Source of the DNA: Azolla caroliniana
Lineage: Eukaryota; Polypodiophyta
Assembly (NCBI GenBank): GCA_043228905.1
Contig: JBHGNT010000006.1
Location: 19,778,001 to 19,842,000 of the forward strand
Length of the DNA: 64,000 nt
Reading direction: 5' to 3'
Below are positions 10,741 through 20,548 of the stretch, piece by piece; within the stretch, counting starts at the first letter, position 1; the number at the start of each line of letters is the position of its first letter. Under the pieces are notes generated by a model. That model made no database searches. It worked only from the letters and a program-made list of their open reading frames with translations, and was not told the DNA's origin. Both the position numbers and the translations under genes were made by a program.

Positions 10741-10900
10741 AATATTATATTTTTAATATACATCATGTTTATATCATATACTCTTGTTCCTTGAATCATA
10801 CTTTGTCTCAATCTTCTTTCTAGAATCATACTTTGTCTCAATCTTCTTTCTTGAATCATACATTGTCTCTATCTTTTATCTATGCTTGTGTGTGCGTGTA

Positions 10901-10931
<31 letters not shown>

Positions 10932-11061
10932 TTACTCGTAACTCTTCTTCTTACTATCCTTAACCATTCTATCATCACCATACAAGCCTTATTAAAAGTT
11001 AAGTTCCTTCAACTCCCCTTAACCTTAGTCCCCGCGACTTCGCCGCACGAACCACAACTAC

Positions 11062-11450
11062 CCCGAGAGCGCAAACCAGGATGGAGCTTGGGACCATATC
11101 TTTTCAATGTATCAAGATATTCATAATGAAAGAGTCGAATCCTTTCAATACATGGCATGTTTTGTCGATAATTGTTGTCATTGTTATGGTCCTAAGCCAA
11201 CAACTTGGCCTCTTCATGCGTAAGTCCGACACAAACTTTGCATTCAACATATTTGAAGAATGGTGTTAGTGGATACTCCTTCACAAGTTGTCTCTTGGCT
11301 TCAACTGAATGAGAACCTCCAATGATGTAGTAGGTGTAATTGTTCGCTGAACTATATTTGAAATCCGCAATTGTTGGACATTGGTCAGGGTTGACCATAA
11401 CTAAAAACGGCACAACAGTTGCATGTGGATTAATTTTCATTTTAGTCCTG
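11062..11450 (-). pseudogene. ParB-like (ParB/sulfiredoxin fold) domain exon
   Basis: The minus strand reads NPHATVVPFLVMVNPDQCP, then YYIIGGSHSVEAKRQLV, CKVCVGLTHEEAKLLA, a TAG where related proteins would be expected to have Trp, and DHNNDNNYRQNM followed by ERIRLFHYEYLDTLKRYG. The pattern of IIGGxHSxEAKR followed by Tyr/Val-rich strands and an EEAKLLA helix is that of ParB-type nuclease or binding domains (compare DGxHRxxAxR). A donor-like GGG|GTAGTT follows at 11061. The exon is cut on the right by a copia fragment near 11450. It lies 2.1 kb upstream of the methyltransferase linker exons on the same strand, with SINE-like and hAT repeats in the intervening intron. ParB domains joined to beta-class methyltransferases are common in phages; linking the two here is inference from order and strand. 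Confidence 0.62.
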
Positions 11451-12420
11451 AGAAAGAGGATGTTTATCCTCAAGACGAACAACATAGGAACCGCTATGTT
11501 TGTGAAAGGGCTGAAGGTCGAGTCAGACATCGACCTATTGCACAAGAGGTTTGGCCACATCAACTTCCGGCGGCTTCGGGAAATGCAGACAAAGAACACT
11601 GTTTTCGGCTTGCCGAAAGGGCCAAGTCTACGAAGCATGCCAATTAGGGAAGCATCACCGACTTCTGTTCCCAAATGAAAGAAAACGGAGCCAAAACAAG
11701 TTCGATTTAATCCATTTGGATGTTTGGGGACCAACGCAGAACGTGAGTATCGGTGGAAGTCGTTCGTTTGTAACCTTCATTGATGACTACATTTGGCACA
11801 CTTGGGCGTGCTTGATCTAGAAGAAAAGTGAAGTTTTCTCCTGCTTCTTGAAGGTGAAAAGACTTATTGAATGGGAGACCGGTCGAAAGATCAAGTGCCT
11901 AAGGTCCGATGGCAGAAAATAGTACTATTCCCACCAGTTCTCTAACTATATGGAAAAGGAAGGAATTCGACGCGAATTTATATGCAGATACACACCGGAG
12001 CAGAAGAATCGGACGATAGAAGAAACGGCTAGGGCAATGCTTGAGGAGAAGCATATGTCGAAGCTTTATTGGGCTGAAACGGTCCAAACTGCCGTATACC
12101 TGCAAAATCAGACTTCTGCAAATGGAGTGTCACCATATTTCGGGAAGAAGCCGAACTTGGCACACTTGAGGGTATTTGGTAGTATTGCATAAGTGCATGT
12201 GCTGAAGGAAAAGTGGAGGAAGTTAGATGTGAAAGCCGAGAAGTGTATCTTGGTCGGTTACTCGGATTAGCAAAACAGTTATAAATGTTATAACCCCCAA
12301 ACGAAAGAGGTCCGAGTAAGCCGAGATGTCATTTTCGGGGAGTCAGCTTCGTGGTACTTGCATTCACCTCCAACCCCCATCCACTCCATTCCAAATTCTA
12401 AGGAAGAGGCCAGTGAGGTT
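11451..12420 (+). pseudogene. copia copy 2: GAG-pre-integrase and integrase
   Basis: The piece begins inside the polyprotein with MFILKTNN, VKGLKVESDIDLLHKRFGHI (the pre-integrase His region) and, after a frame change, CEACQLGKHH, giving the HHCC zinc finger. The integrase core follows with DLIHLDVWGPTQN, FVTFIDDY and, after stops, a degenerate stretch reading PEQKNRTIEETARAMLEE. The core reads on to PNLAHLRVFGSIA. Stops at about 11818, 11920 and 12190 and several frame shifts show a dead copy. Its family is that of the copia copy at 5134-6140. Confidence 0.88.
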
Positions 12421-14119
12421 GGTTGCCCCTAGATGAGGAGGCAATCAAATCTCTGGAGGAGAGCCCAATTTCATTTCGGCTAAGTGGGCCGAATGATGAA
12501 CTGAGTCGAAAGGACCAGTTGAAAGAAGAGTCTGCGAGTAGTGGAGACTCGGTCGTGCAGACCCCGCACCAAAAACCGAGGAAACGGTTTACGCACAAGG
12601 AGAAGGGGAAGATGAAGATGTCGGATTAGGGTAGTGAGGCCAATACATCGGATCGAAGCGAATTCAATGTGGCCAGGACCAAAGAGGGACCTCCAAAGAT
12701 GAGGTCGAATTCGGCCAAGAGAGCCACTAAATTGGCAAACCAAAAGTTGCGCAGATCCACCCGCCAGAAGAATCCCGCAATTCGGTACGGGTATAATGAG
12801 TATATGGCGCATCATTATGTGTATGTGATGAAGGTGACTGAAGTGTGTGAGTTGGAGAGCTACGTAGAAGCGGCAAAAGACACCAATCAGCGAAAAGCAA
12901 TGGAGGAAGAGACGTGATCATTATCAGAAAACGAGACTTGGGACCTGGTTGACACACCCAAGGGTGTGAAGCCGATCGGATGCATGTGGGTGTACAAGGT
13001 CAAGTACAATGTCGACAGCTCGGTTAACCGCTATAAGGCCTGATTGATGGCAAAGGGCTACGTGCAGAAACATGGCCTCGATTACGATGAGACCTTCGCA
13101 CTAGTCATGAAAAGGACAACTATCCATGTATTGCTGGCGGTAGTAGCGGCAAAGGGGTGGCACTTACATTAGATGGATGTAAATAATGCCTTCTTGGAAG
13201 GCGATCTTGAGGAACACGTGTACATGGTACAACCGGGCCCGGATTTCTATTCGAATGAAACACCTCGGCAATTTGCCGATTGAAGAAGTCGTTGTATGGA
13301 CTTAAGCAAGACCTGCATGCTTGGAACGCGACGATCACGCAACGACTGCGTAATATGGGGTTTGCTCCATCGAAATCGAACTCTTCGTTGTTCATTCGAC
13401 AGAGTTGGACCGGACCTATTAGGATTTTGCTATATGTCGATGAACTAGTCATCGCCGGCGCCGACCTCAGAGAAATCGGCGAAGTAAAGTCTCAGCTTGC
13501 GGCATCATTCGAAATGAAGGATATGGGGGACCTTCATTACTTCCTCAAGATTGAAGTGATCTGAACCCCCGAAGGCATATTGATCAGCCAACGTTATTAT
13601 GTGTTGAATATGCTCTTCAAGTTCGGGATGGTGGATTGTAAGTCCGTCTCAACCCCTCTGGATAGGAACATGAAGCTTCGCCAAAATTCGGGAATGGCGT
13701 GCGACCCGACACGGTTATGACAAATTGTCGGAAGCCTCATCTATTTGACGATCACTCGGTCGGACCTCAACTACCCGGTCAGCTTGATCAGTCAATTCAT
13801 GTCGCAGTCAAAGGCCAAACACCTTTAGTTCGCACAAAGGATATCGCAATATGTCAGTGTCACTAAGGATAGGGCATTGTTATATCATAATGGTGTAGCT
13901 GGACAATTAGTCGGTTACACGGATGCCGATTGGGCCGGAAATGCCAACAATCGACGATATACATCGGGGTTTGCGTTTTCACTTGGAACAACAAAAAGAA
14001 GCGAACAATGGCACTGTCGAGTACTAAGGACAAGTATCGAGGGGCAGTTGTCGCTACGTGCGAAGCCATTTGGCTCACAAGGCTATTGAAGGATTTGCAA
14101 GTGGAGGTGTCTGAACCGA
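12421..14119 (+). pseudogene. copia copy 2: linker, reverse transcriptase and RNase H
   Basis: After a charged linker (12423-12900) the reverse transcriptase reads WVYKVKYNVDSSVNRYKA, MDVNNAFLEGDL, LKKSLYGLKQ and LLYVDELVIAG, where E replaces the second D of the YVDD box, a likely inactivating change. SFEMKDMGDLHYFL, GYTDADWAGN and ALSSTKDKYRG (RNase H) follow. More than six stops or frameshifts are scattered through. The copy breaks off at 14119 after EVSEPM, exactly where a new LTR starts. Compared with 5134-6140, residues align almost one to one up to that point. Confidence 0.9.
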
Positions 14120-14526
14120 TGTTGGCCTTTAGAGTATAATCCAGAGAAGTGTGGATAGGGAAGAGTTGGAGCGGAGGAATATTATTAATATTAGTTAATA
14201 AGTATTAAGGAAAGGATGGATCCGGATAGTTGTACTGATCTGGATCCACACTGATTAGTAGCTGGTAGCCGATAAGACATTGTTTTGTAATCTGTATCGG
14301 ATGCCTATAAAAGGATACAGATTTGTAAGTAATTAGGTGATTAACTACGGGTTAATTAGTACCTAATTATGTGATTAGTTAATCATCCCCCATCTTGTAT
14401 TGTTCATAAGTGCTAACTTCCTCTCTCTCTCTTCCTCTCACACACATATCACTTAATCTTTCGCTTATCAACTAATCACATAATTAGGTACTAATTAACC
14501 CATAGTTAATCACCTAATTATTAACA
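14120..14526 (+). repeat. LTR with long internal inverted repeat, inserted in copia copy 2
   Basis: It starts TGTTGGCC and ends TTAACA (TGTT/AACA ends), directly followed by a primer-binding site. A TATA box (CTATAAAAGG) lies at 14305-14314. The 3' part is a near-perfect 51-bp inverted repeat (14330-14380 against 14470-14520, one mismatch). The preceding five bases ACCGA resemble ATCGA where homologous coding sequence resumes near 14865, a possible decayed target duplication. It differs from the LTR at 6615-7111. Confidence 0.75.
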
Positions 14527-14868
14527 TGGTATTAGAGTGAACTCTATGTTGGCCTCCGACTCCGCAAGCACCTCCAACTCGGAAGATGTGTGGTTCGTCG
14601 ACTACGGCGCCTCACATCATATGATGTCACACCAAGAGTGGTTTCGTGACTTACAAATGCCGGACCGACCCGGCTTCATAGAGACGGGAGACGACACCAC
14701 ACATCCCATTCGGCACATCGGCAATGTCCCATTCGGGAAAGAAGGCGAGCAAACTTGCATCAAGAATGTCTTGCATGTGCCCACAATAACGAAGAATTTG
14801 GTCTCCGTCGGCCAAATTGTGGAGCGAGGCATGCAAGTCTGCTTCAACAACGAAGGATGCAAGCCGAA
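14527..14868 (+). pseudogene. copia primer-binding site and protease core, gag deleted
   Basis: TGGTATTAGAG directly after the LTR matches the usual initiator-Met primer site TGGTATCAGAG but for one base. Without any gag, a protease follows: VWFVDYGASHHMM (usual D-S-G-A-S, here D-Y-G), GNVPFGKEGEQTCIKNVLHV and NLVSVGQIVERGMQV, ending NNEGC. In full-length relatives, as I know the family, this runs on into the pre-integrase block that copy 2 starts with at 11451. Here it instead joins an RNase H tail. Confidence 0.82.
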
Positions 14869-15126
14869 TCGACCATCTATTGCGACTTACAAAGTGCAAT
14901 ACACCACATTAGGAATCCTATCTACCATGTGAAGATGAAACATATTGATGTGCGATTTCATCACATACGGGAGCTCATAATGGAGAAGAAGCTCGAAGTC
15001 CGGAAGATCGACACTAAAGTGAACATCATCGATTGGTTGTCGAAGCCACTCCTAGAACAATGCTTCAGAGCACTGAGGAACATGATGGGACTACGACTAG
15101 CAACTGAGCATAAAGGAGCCAAATGA
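14869..15126 (+). pseudogene. RNase H C-terminal tail of a different copia lineage
   Basis: In a frame shifted from the protease it reads IYCDLQSAIHHIRNPIYH, MKHIDVRFHHIRE and VRKIDTKVNIIDWLSKPL. This is the end of a Tnt1/Tork-like RNase H (compare CDxQSAIxL, KHIDVRYHxIR, NxADxxTK). It is far from the tail at 5850-6100, which has DNLSNIHLAKN and ADIFTKPL, although the bodies of the two copies match. The join is at the conserved YCD motif, as expected from template switching or recombination. Confidence 0.8.
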
Positions 15127-15269
15127 ATAATAGTAGGAAAGTCGAAGACCAACCCGATCGGACAAGTTGAAAAGGCAAAGTTCAAAGAATTGGAATGTCG
15201 AGAGGCTAAAGACACATCATTGAGCAAGGAAACCAATTGGAGAGGAGACGATCGAGGGACGAAAGAACT

Positions 15270-15535
15270 ATAGTAAATAGTGCTCGGCCACAACCGAGTC
15301 TCAGTCACTATGGAAGAAAAACTAAACAGAAATAGAGACTTATGCACTTATACTCAAAATGGGTCGACACAGGATATAACATGGAAAAACCCTAATCGGC
15401 AAACACCACGGGAGTTCTCGGAACTCCAAATAGAATCACTATAGGGAGGAGGTATTACAGTAAGAGTCTTAGAGGCAATGGCCTCAAGCTCTTTGTCTTT
15501 GCCAACCTACGGTTACAAACAGAAAAGGCGATCTG

Positions 15536-15618
<83 letters not shown>

Positions 15619-15720
15619 AACGATAACTCTCATTGCCAAACGCTACAACAACAAGAATGACTACTACCTAACAATATTGCCCTACTTATATTTATACTTA
15701 TATAACTTTGGGGTTATTTA
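15270..15720 (-). repeat. LTR-like sequence, minus strand
   Basis: On the minus strand it has a TATA-like TATAAGTATAAATATAAG, a (GT)n tract at 15541-15616 as seen on the plus strand, a GGTTTTTCCATGTTATATCC block and CGGTTGTGGCCGAGCA. The last two match the corresponding blocks of the solo LTR at 38621-39302 (TTTTCCACGTTAACATCCTG; TTGGTTGTGGCCGAGCA). I could not fix its ends. Confidence 0.5.
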
Positions 15721-16286
15721 GCAAAATGACATGAAACAGCCACATCAGAACATATACATAAACTAATTGTCTGGCCGGTTACCAACCGGATCCATCCAAT
15801 CCAATTTTCGGATATCCTTCGGATCCATCCGGTTTGGTTCCTTCCTTCAACACGTCTGATCTGGCTCCTCCGGTTCTCATTCGGATCCCATCCGGAGGGA
15901 CCGAATTCCCAACACGAACCTCAAGACAAATCAAGGATCCATCGAGGAGCACAAGAGCAAGCACGAGCGGGAAGCAAATGATCGACCAGAGGCCAAGAGT
16001 TGGAATCAGACACAAGTCGATCTGAACGAACGAGTTGATTCAGACAAAATTCGATCCATACCAATCGATCCGACCAACTCAAACAAGCCGACCCAGACAA
16101 CATACGATCTAGATAACTAGTCGAATTAGGCTAAAGCCCAACTTTACCTTTGCAAATTCAGCTAAACGCCGACTATCTAGTATGTATACAATTGTAACTT
16201 AGATTAAAATTGTAATCTAGGTTTACAGTGGAGATAACCCCAATCACTAGTATATGTAGGAAGAGTAGCCCTTTTACGGGGGAGTT

Positions 16287-16537
16287 TGTTGGCATAAAAG
16301 GCTGACTCCTTCCACTTTGTATCCTTAGTGGTTAGGGCTTGATTATATAAGCCCAATTGTATCGTTGTAATAAGTTTTCAAAAGAGAATAATGAGTTTCC
16401 ATGAGAGCTTACATTGTATATCTGCTTCTTGCTTCCTGTATATCGAGCATACTCTACTTCTCTGTTTTGTACATGTTGTTTGCTTGACACATTACCTTGC
16501 AAGTCGTCACATATTCTTCCACATATTATCTACAACA
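16287..16537 (+). repeat. 3' LTR of a plus-strand copia element
   Basis: A polypurine tract (ACGGGGGAG) precedes TGTTGGCATAAAAGG. The LTR ends CTACAACA at 16537, giving TGTTG/CAACA ends over 251 bp. A promoter-like ATTATATAAGCCC lies inside. To the right is a minus-strand copia polyprotein cut mid-frame, so this element inserted into that one. It may belong to the RNase H tail at 14869-15126; I saw no matching 5' LTR. Confidence 0.72.
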
Positions 16538-17592
16538 ATGACAATGCTCGCAAAAGTCCGTCTTCAACTGGAGTTTCGGGATGTAGCCGATCGCCATTAG
16601 TTGATTCAATCTAGCTTGAGACATATGGCCGAGTCGGCCGTGCGATAAGTTCGAACCTAACGATTCAGGTACGTTCACTATGCCCTCCGGATTGATCTCC
16701 ATTAATTGATACAGGTTTTGTACTTGCATCTACTCCCAATTTTCATATTTCCTTAGTTAATCATCCATGACAACTCACTAAGAGTCATTCTGTACCCAAC
16801 TTTGGCCAGCATGCCGATGGAGACCAGACTCCTCTCCAGCTCGGGTACGCGCCGGACTTGGTGTAGGGTGATTGAATTGTTCTTCGAAAATTGAATGGGG
16901 ACCTCGCCGATCCCTACAATTACGCATTCATGCTCGATGTCGAGTCAGATTATGCTACTGGCTCCGACTGAATAGTTCAAAAACCATTTGATATTAAGGG
17001 TTACGTGAAAAGTGGTGCCTGAGTCCAACAACCACGTTCGTGCGTCATGCTCACTATATAGGACTTCTCCGATTGTAGAGTCCTCCAAAAATGATTTCTC
17101 CCAATCGAGAGTCGGCAAAATTGACTTGGTTGCCGGTAGGAGAACGGTTTGAATCAGACTATCCTGTCGCCCGATCGAATTGCCAACCATTCTCTTTTCT
17201 TTTTATTAACTAGCAGTCGAAAATGTTGTGGCCGGCCTTTCTGCAATGTATGCAAAAGGCCTTCAACCGACCATTCCTTGATTTCAACCTTTGCCGATCG
17301 TCCCTCCTTCTCGACCAATTGGTGCTTCGGTTGATTCTTTCGGCTTGTTCTCTTGATCGACTGGTTCGTCCAATCAGATCAACCAAGTAGTGGGCTTTTG
17401 CGGATTCGTCGATGGTGAGGCCCATCGATTTTCGCCGAATATCCTCAGTGAGAACTTGTCCAATTGTCTCATCCAAATTGAGATTTGGACAGTTATTGGC
17501 GAATGTCGTGCAAAATACCTCCCAAAAACTAACAAGCTCGAAAGGAGGGCAAGGGCTTTAACTTCTTCTTCGAATTTAATCTCGTTGTCGTG
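16538..17592 (-). pseudogene. minus-strand copia: gag zinc knuckle, protease, pre-integrase
   Basis: Reading leftwards: the gag end (FEEEVKALALLSS, then DETIGQVLTEDIRRK, then the CCHC knuckle CIHCRKAGHNIFDC near 17225), the protease (RTWLLDSGTTFHVTL near 17025, intact D-S-G), VRRVPELERSLVSIGMLAKVG, and pre-integrase (HGRLGHMSQARLNQLM, DFCEHC). It stops at 16538 where the plus-strand copia LTR is inserted. Integrase and reverse transcriptase are missing from the window. Some frame breaks are present. Confidence 0.87.
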
Positions 17593-18653
17593 AAGTACGA
17601 AAGCTTTACATTAAAAGTCTACAATAAGATAAATACGTAATGAAAATAAAATAAACCTTTATAATGTTAATAACATACTATGATAATATTATACATTATA
17701 TGTAGAGAGAAAAATATATATATCTATTATATTACATGTACAAGAGAGGATTTGAACTAATAAACCCTACCTTATGACACTCAAAAGGTTACCATTTAGC
17801 CTATACTTATAATTTGCAAAATAATATATGATTTGAAGTAGTATTTTATAGTCTAAACCATGTAATATAATACATGCATACCATATAGTAAATTACATGG
17901 GCAAAAGAGGACTTGAACCAACAACCTCAACCTTATAGTGTTCAAACCTTACCATTTAACCTATACTTATAATGTGTATAAATATGTCTTGTTTTCATTT
18001 GAAGTAGTATTATATGGTTTAAACCATCAAACGTGCTACATGTGTACCATATAGCACACATGCAAGAGCCTCTCTGAATGTGCGCCACATGGCCCACATG
18101 TAGAACCATCTCTTCCCTATAAAAGGAGAAGGAAGTATAGACAAAAGGACCCAAGAAATAAGATTGAGAGGATTATATTGGATCTAGAGAAAGATATATT
18201 ATAATAGAGAAAGAGGGAGAGAAAGGTACTCTCAAGGGAAGAGAAGAACTAGCTTGGTGGTTGTGGTCCTTAACTCGCGACGAAAGGGTGGTGGTTCAAG
18301 TCTTATACTTGTCGAGAGATTGAAGGAAAGACTATGGTCCACTATTAAAAAAGAGGAAGGTGGTTACCTTGCGAGACAAGAATTGAAGGTTCAACGACGC
18401 TTGCAACCATTTTGTATCTCTTTCATGAAAATGATTATAAATTTCATATAATTTCTCAAATATTATTTTATATCTTATCTTGTCATATCTTATATTCCTT
18501 AAAAATCCTATCTTGTCATATCTTATTGGTCTCTATCCACTCCATCTCTACTCTTTCATCTCTTCCATCCATAATCCCAACAATTCCTTCCTCACTTTCA
18601 CGTTATTTTTTGTCTGCGCAACGCTATGCTTCTAGGCGAGCCACGTCACGACA
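17593..18653. mobile_element. 1061-bp insertion in copia gag, unclassified
   Basis: A 5-bp repeat TCGTG flanks it (17588-17592 and 18654-18658). Removing the insert plus one repeat restores the gag reading frame across ...LSSHD and NEIKFEEEV, so the boundaries are firm. Inside are two antisense tRNA-like blocks (17745-17830, 17905-17990), a TATA-like CCTATAAAAGG (18117) and a sense tRNA-like block (18247-18310: TAGCTTGGTGG and GGTGGTTCAAGTC). It lacks TG..CA ends. No protein is encoded. Confidence 0.7.
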
Positions 18654-19560
18654 TCGTGGGAGGAGAGTTCAAACAACACCCGGTTGAAGGTGTTGATGCA
18701 GGAGGACGTCGGAACCATCTCTCTCATCTTCATATTGAATAGTTGTCGAGTCAGTATGAGCTTCGATGAGGAGGATTTTTTCTCATACAGGTCCTGAAGT
18801 TTCTCCCACAAAAAGAATGTTGATGTCTCCTTTGCCATGCTGTAATAGCCATTTTTAGCCAAGTGCCTTCTAATGGTAGATCTGGCGATTTTGTCCAGGA
18901 ATCTCCACTCCTCGGTTGACACTGAAGTAGGCCATGCATTATGCCATATGGATTCTATTTGTCTTCGGATTATAAGCACATCTTGCATCATTTCCTTCTA
19001 CAAGGCGAAGTTCTTTCCGTCGAATTGAGAGGTTCCTTGAGCACCCGATCAATGACTTGCTCAATTGTGTCCTCTTTGAAATCTAATACTACCAATGTTG
19101 TCCTAAGAGGTTCCTTGAGAGCCATCATGAATGTTTCTTACAAATCTTCATCTACAGGTGAGTGCACCAACTGCCTCCGAAGATTCTGGAACCAAATGAT
19201 AAACTGTGGAATTGTCTCATGTGGTTCTTGATATGCAGCATAGAACTGACTCCTCAGTTCTTGTTGTGTTATTCTTCGATGAAATAATCTGACGAATTTG
19301 TTAGTGAGTTGTTTGAAATATTCAAACTCTCCCTGGTCATGTTGTGAATACCAATTCGTTGATTGACTGACCCTCCAATGATAATCTGAATTCTGCAATC
19401 TTCGACACATCCATTCAGTGATATTCCGAATTCGGCATGTGACATTCTTTGAGACACGTGGTTAGCCTGCCATGTAGTAAGAAAGGCGGGCACATGCACT
19501 TCAGCATCAGGATCATCGTTGTATTTGGGATATGGGTACGACATCATCTCTTCTTCTTGA
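18654..19560 (-). pseudogene. minus-strand copia gag, N-terminal part
   Basis: The stretch reads DVLIIRRQIESIW, STEEWRFLDKIARSTIRRHL, LWEKLQDLYEKKSSSSKLIL and RQLFNMKMREM, the capsid-type (UBN2-like) gag domain of copia elements. It is joined in frame to the part at 17592 once the insertion is removed. The segment 19547-19138 upstream has other gag-like fragments in a different frame (FVRLFHRRITQQELRSQF, RRQLVHSP), possibly from another element. Confidence 0.75.
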
Positions 19561-20010
19561 ATGTTGCTTGAAGTTAAAAAATGCCATAATTTAGCAAAAT
19601 TTTAAAAATGTACAATGCATGCGTACATGGTTTAGGGAAACATAGCGAAATTTTAAACTAAATAAATTCCAAACAACATGTGGATTCTATATCTCTTGTT
19701 TTGGTATCCATATCTAAATTGCAGAACAGAATTCTAGGCAAGTTAAATTTTATTAACTTTAATTGTGGTGAAGAATGTTTTCGTTAACTTCGGATGTCTC
19801 ACCCTCCGAGCTACTATCATCTGAAGTCTCTAATTCAGGAATCGGTGTTAATTTGTCCTCAGCTTCTTTCCAAGATAATTTTGCTTGTCGATGCTCTTAT
19901 CGAGTATGGGTTGCTCTACGTCTCACAGAGCCATCATTGTTACTCTGATCATACAACATCCATGCTCCTTTTGTTGTTGTCTCTCATAGATCAAACCGGG
20001 GGTACCAAAT

Positions 20011-20548
20011 TGTGTTACTACTCTCTAGGAACACGAGTCAAATACTTAATCCCTAAGTATCCTTATCAAGGTTTGTGGTTGGGGAGGTGGACTTATAATT
20101 AGAAATTAGACATAGATAAACACATGAATCACATAAATTACACTAGTTAACTGATCGGTTGCTATAGAGATACTTAGGCACTATCCAAATCAGCCACAAC
20201 CGATCAGCTTAGCATAGTATACTTAAAATTAGATATGAACACAAACACAATATACTCCAAATAAAATTATATTACTCCTAGCACTAACTTACAGACCGAT
20301 CGTTTTTACAATTTTTCGTGCCCCTTTATATAGGAAGCATGTAAAGGTTACATCAAGAAATTACATGCCATTTGGCCACCGTTAACTAACTAACTGACTC
20401 CTACTATTTTCACAATTTCGACCATTATTATTTGTCTTTGTCTTTGTCTTTTCGGCTATGTCTTTCTCCGGATTCACACTTGTCTAGCTACATACTTGTT
20501 TAGGCCTTTCGGCCCTTTCCCACCTTGGGTCGTCTTGCCTAGCTAACA
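20011..20548 (-). repeat. probable 5' LTR of the minus-strand copia element
   Basis: It begins TGTGTTACTA and ends near CTAACA. A minus-strand TATA box (TATATAAAGG, 20325-20334) lies inside. Just left of it the minus strand reads TTGGTACCCCCGG, a possible primer-binding site. The order LTR, leader, gag, protease fits the minus-strand copia. The outer edge could be off by several bases because there is no second copy. Confidence 0.6.

Noticed and set aside
11192-11734. A continuous 180-codon minus-strand protein.
   Set aside because: Its first half is antisense to copia integrase; only the part below about 11450 is the ParB-like exon.
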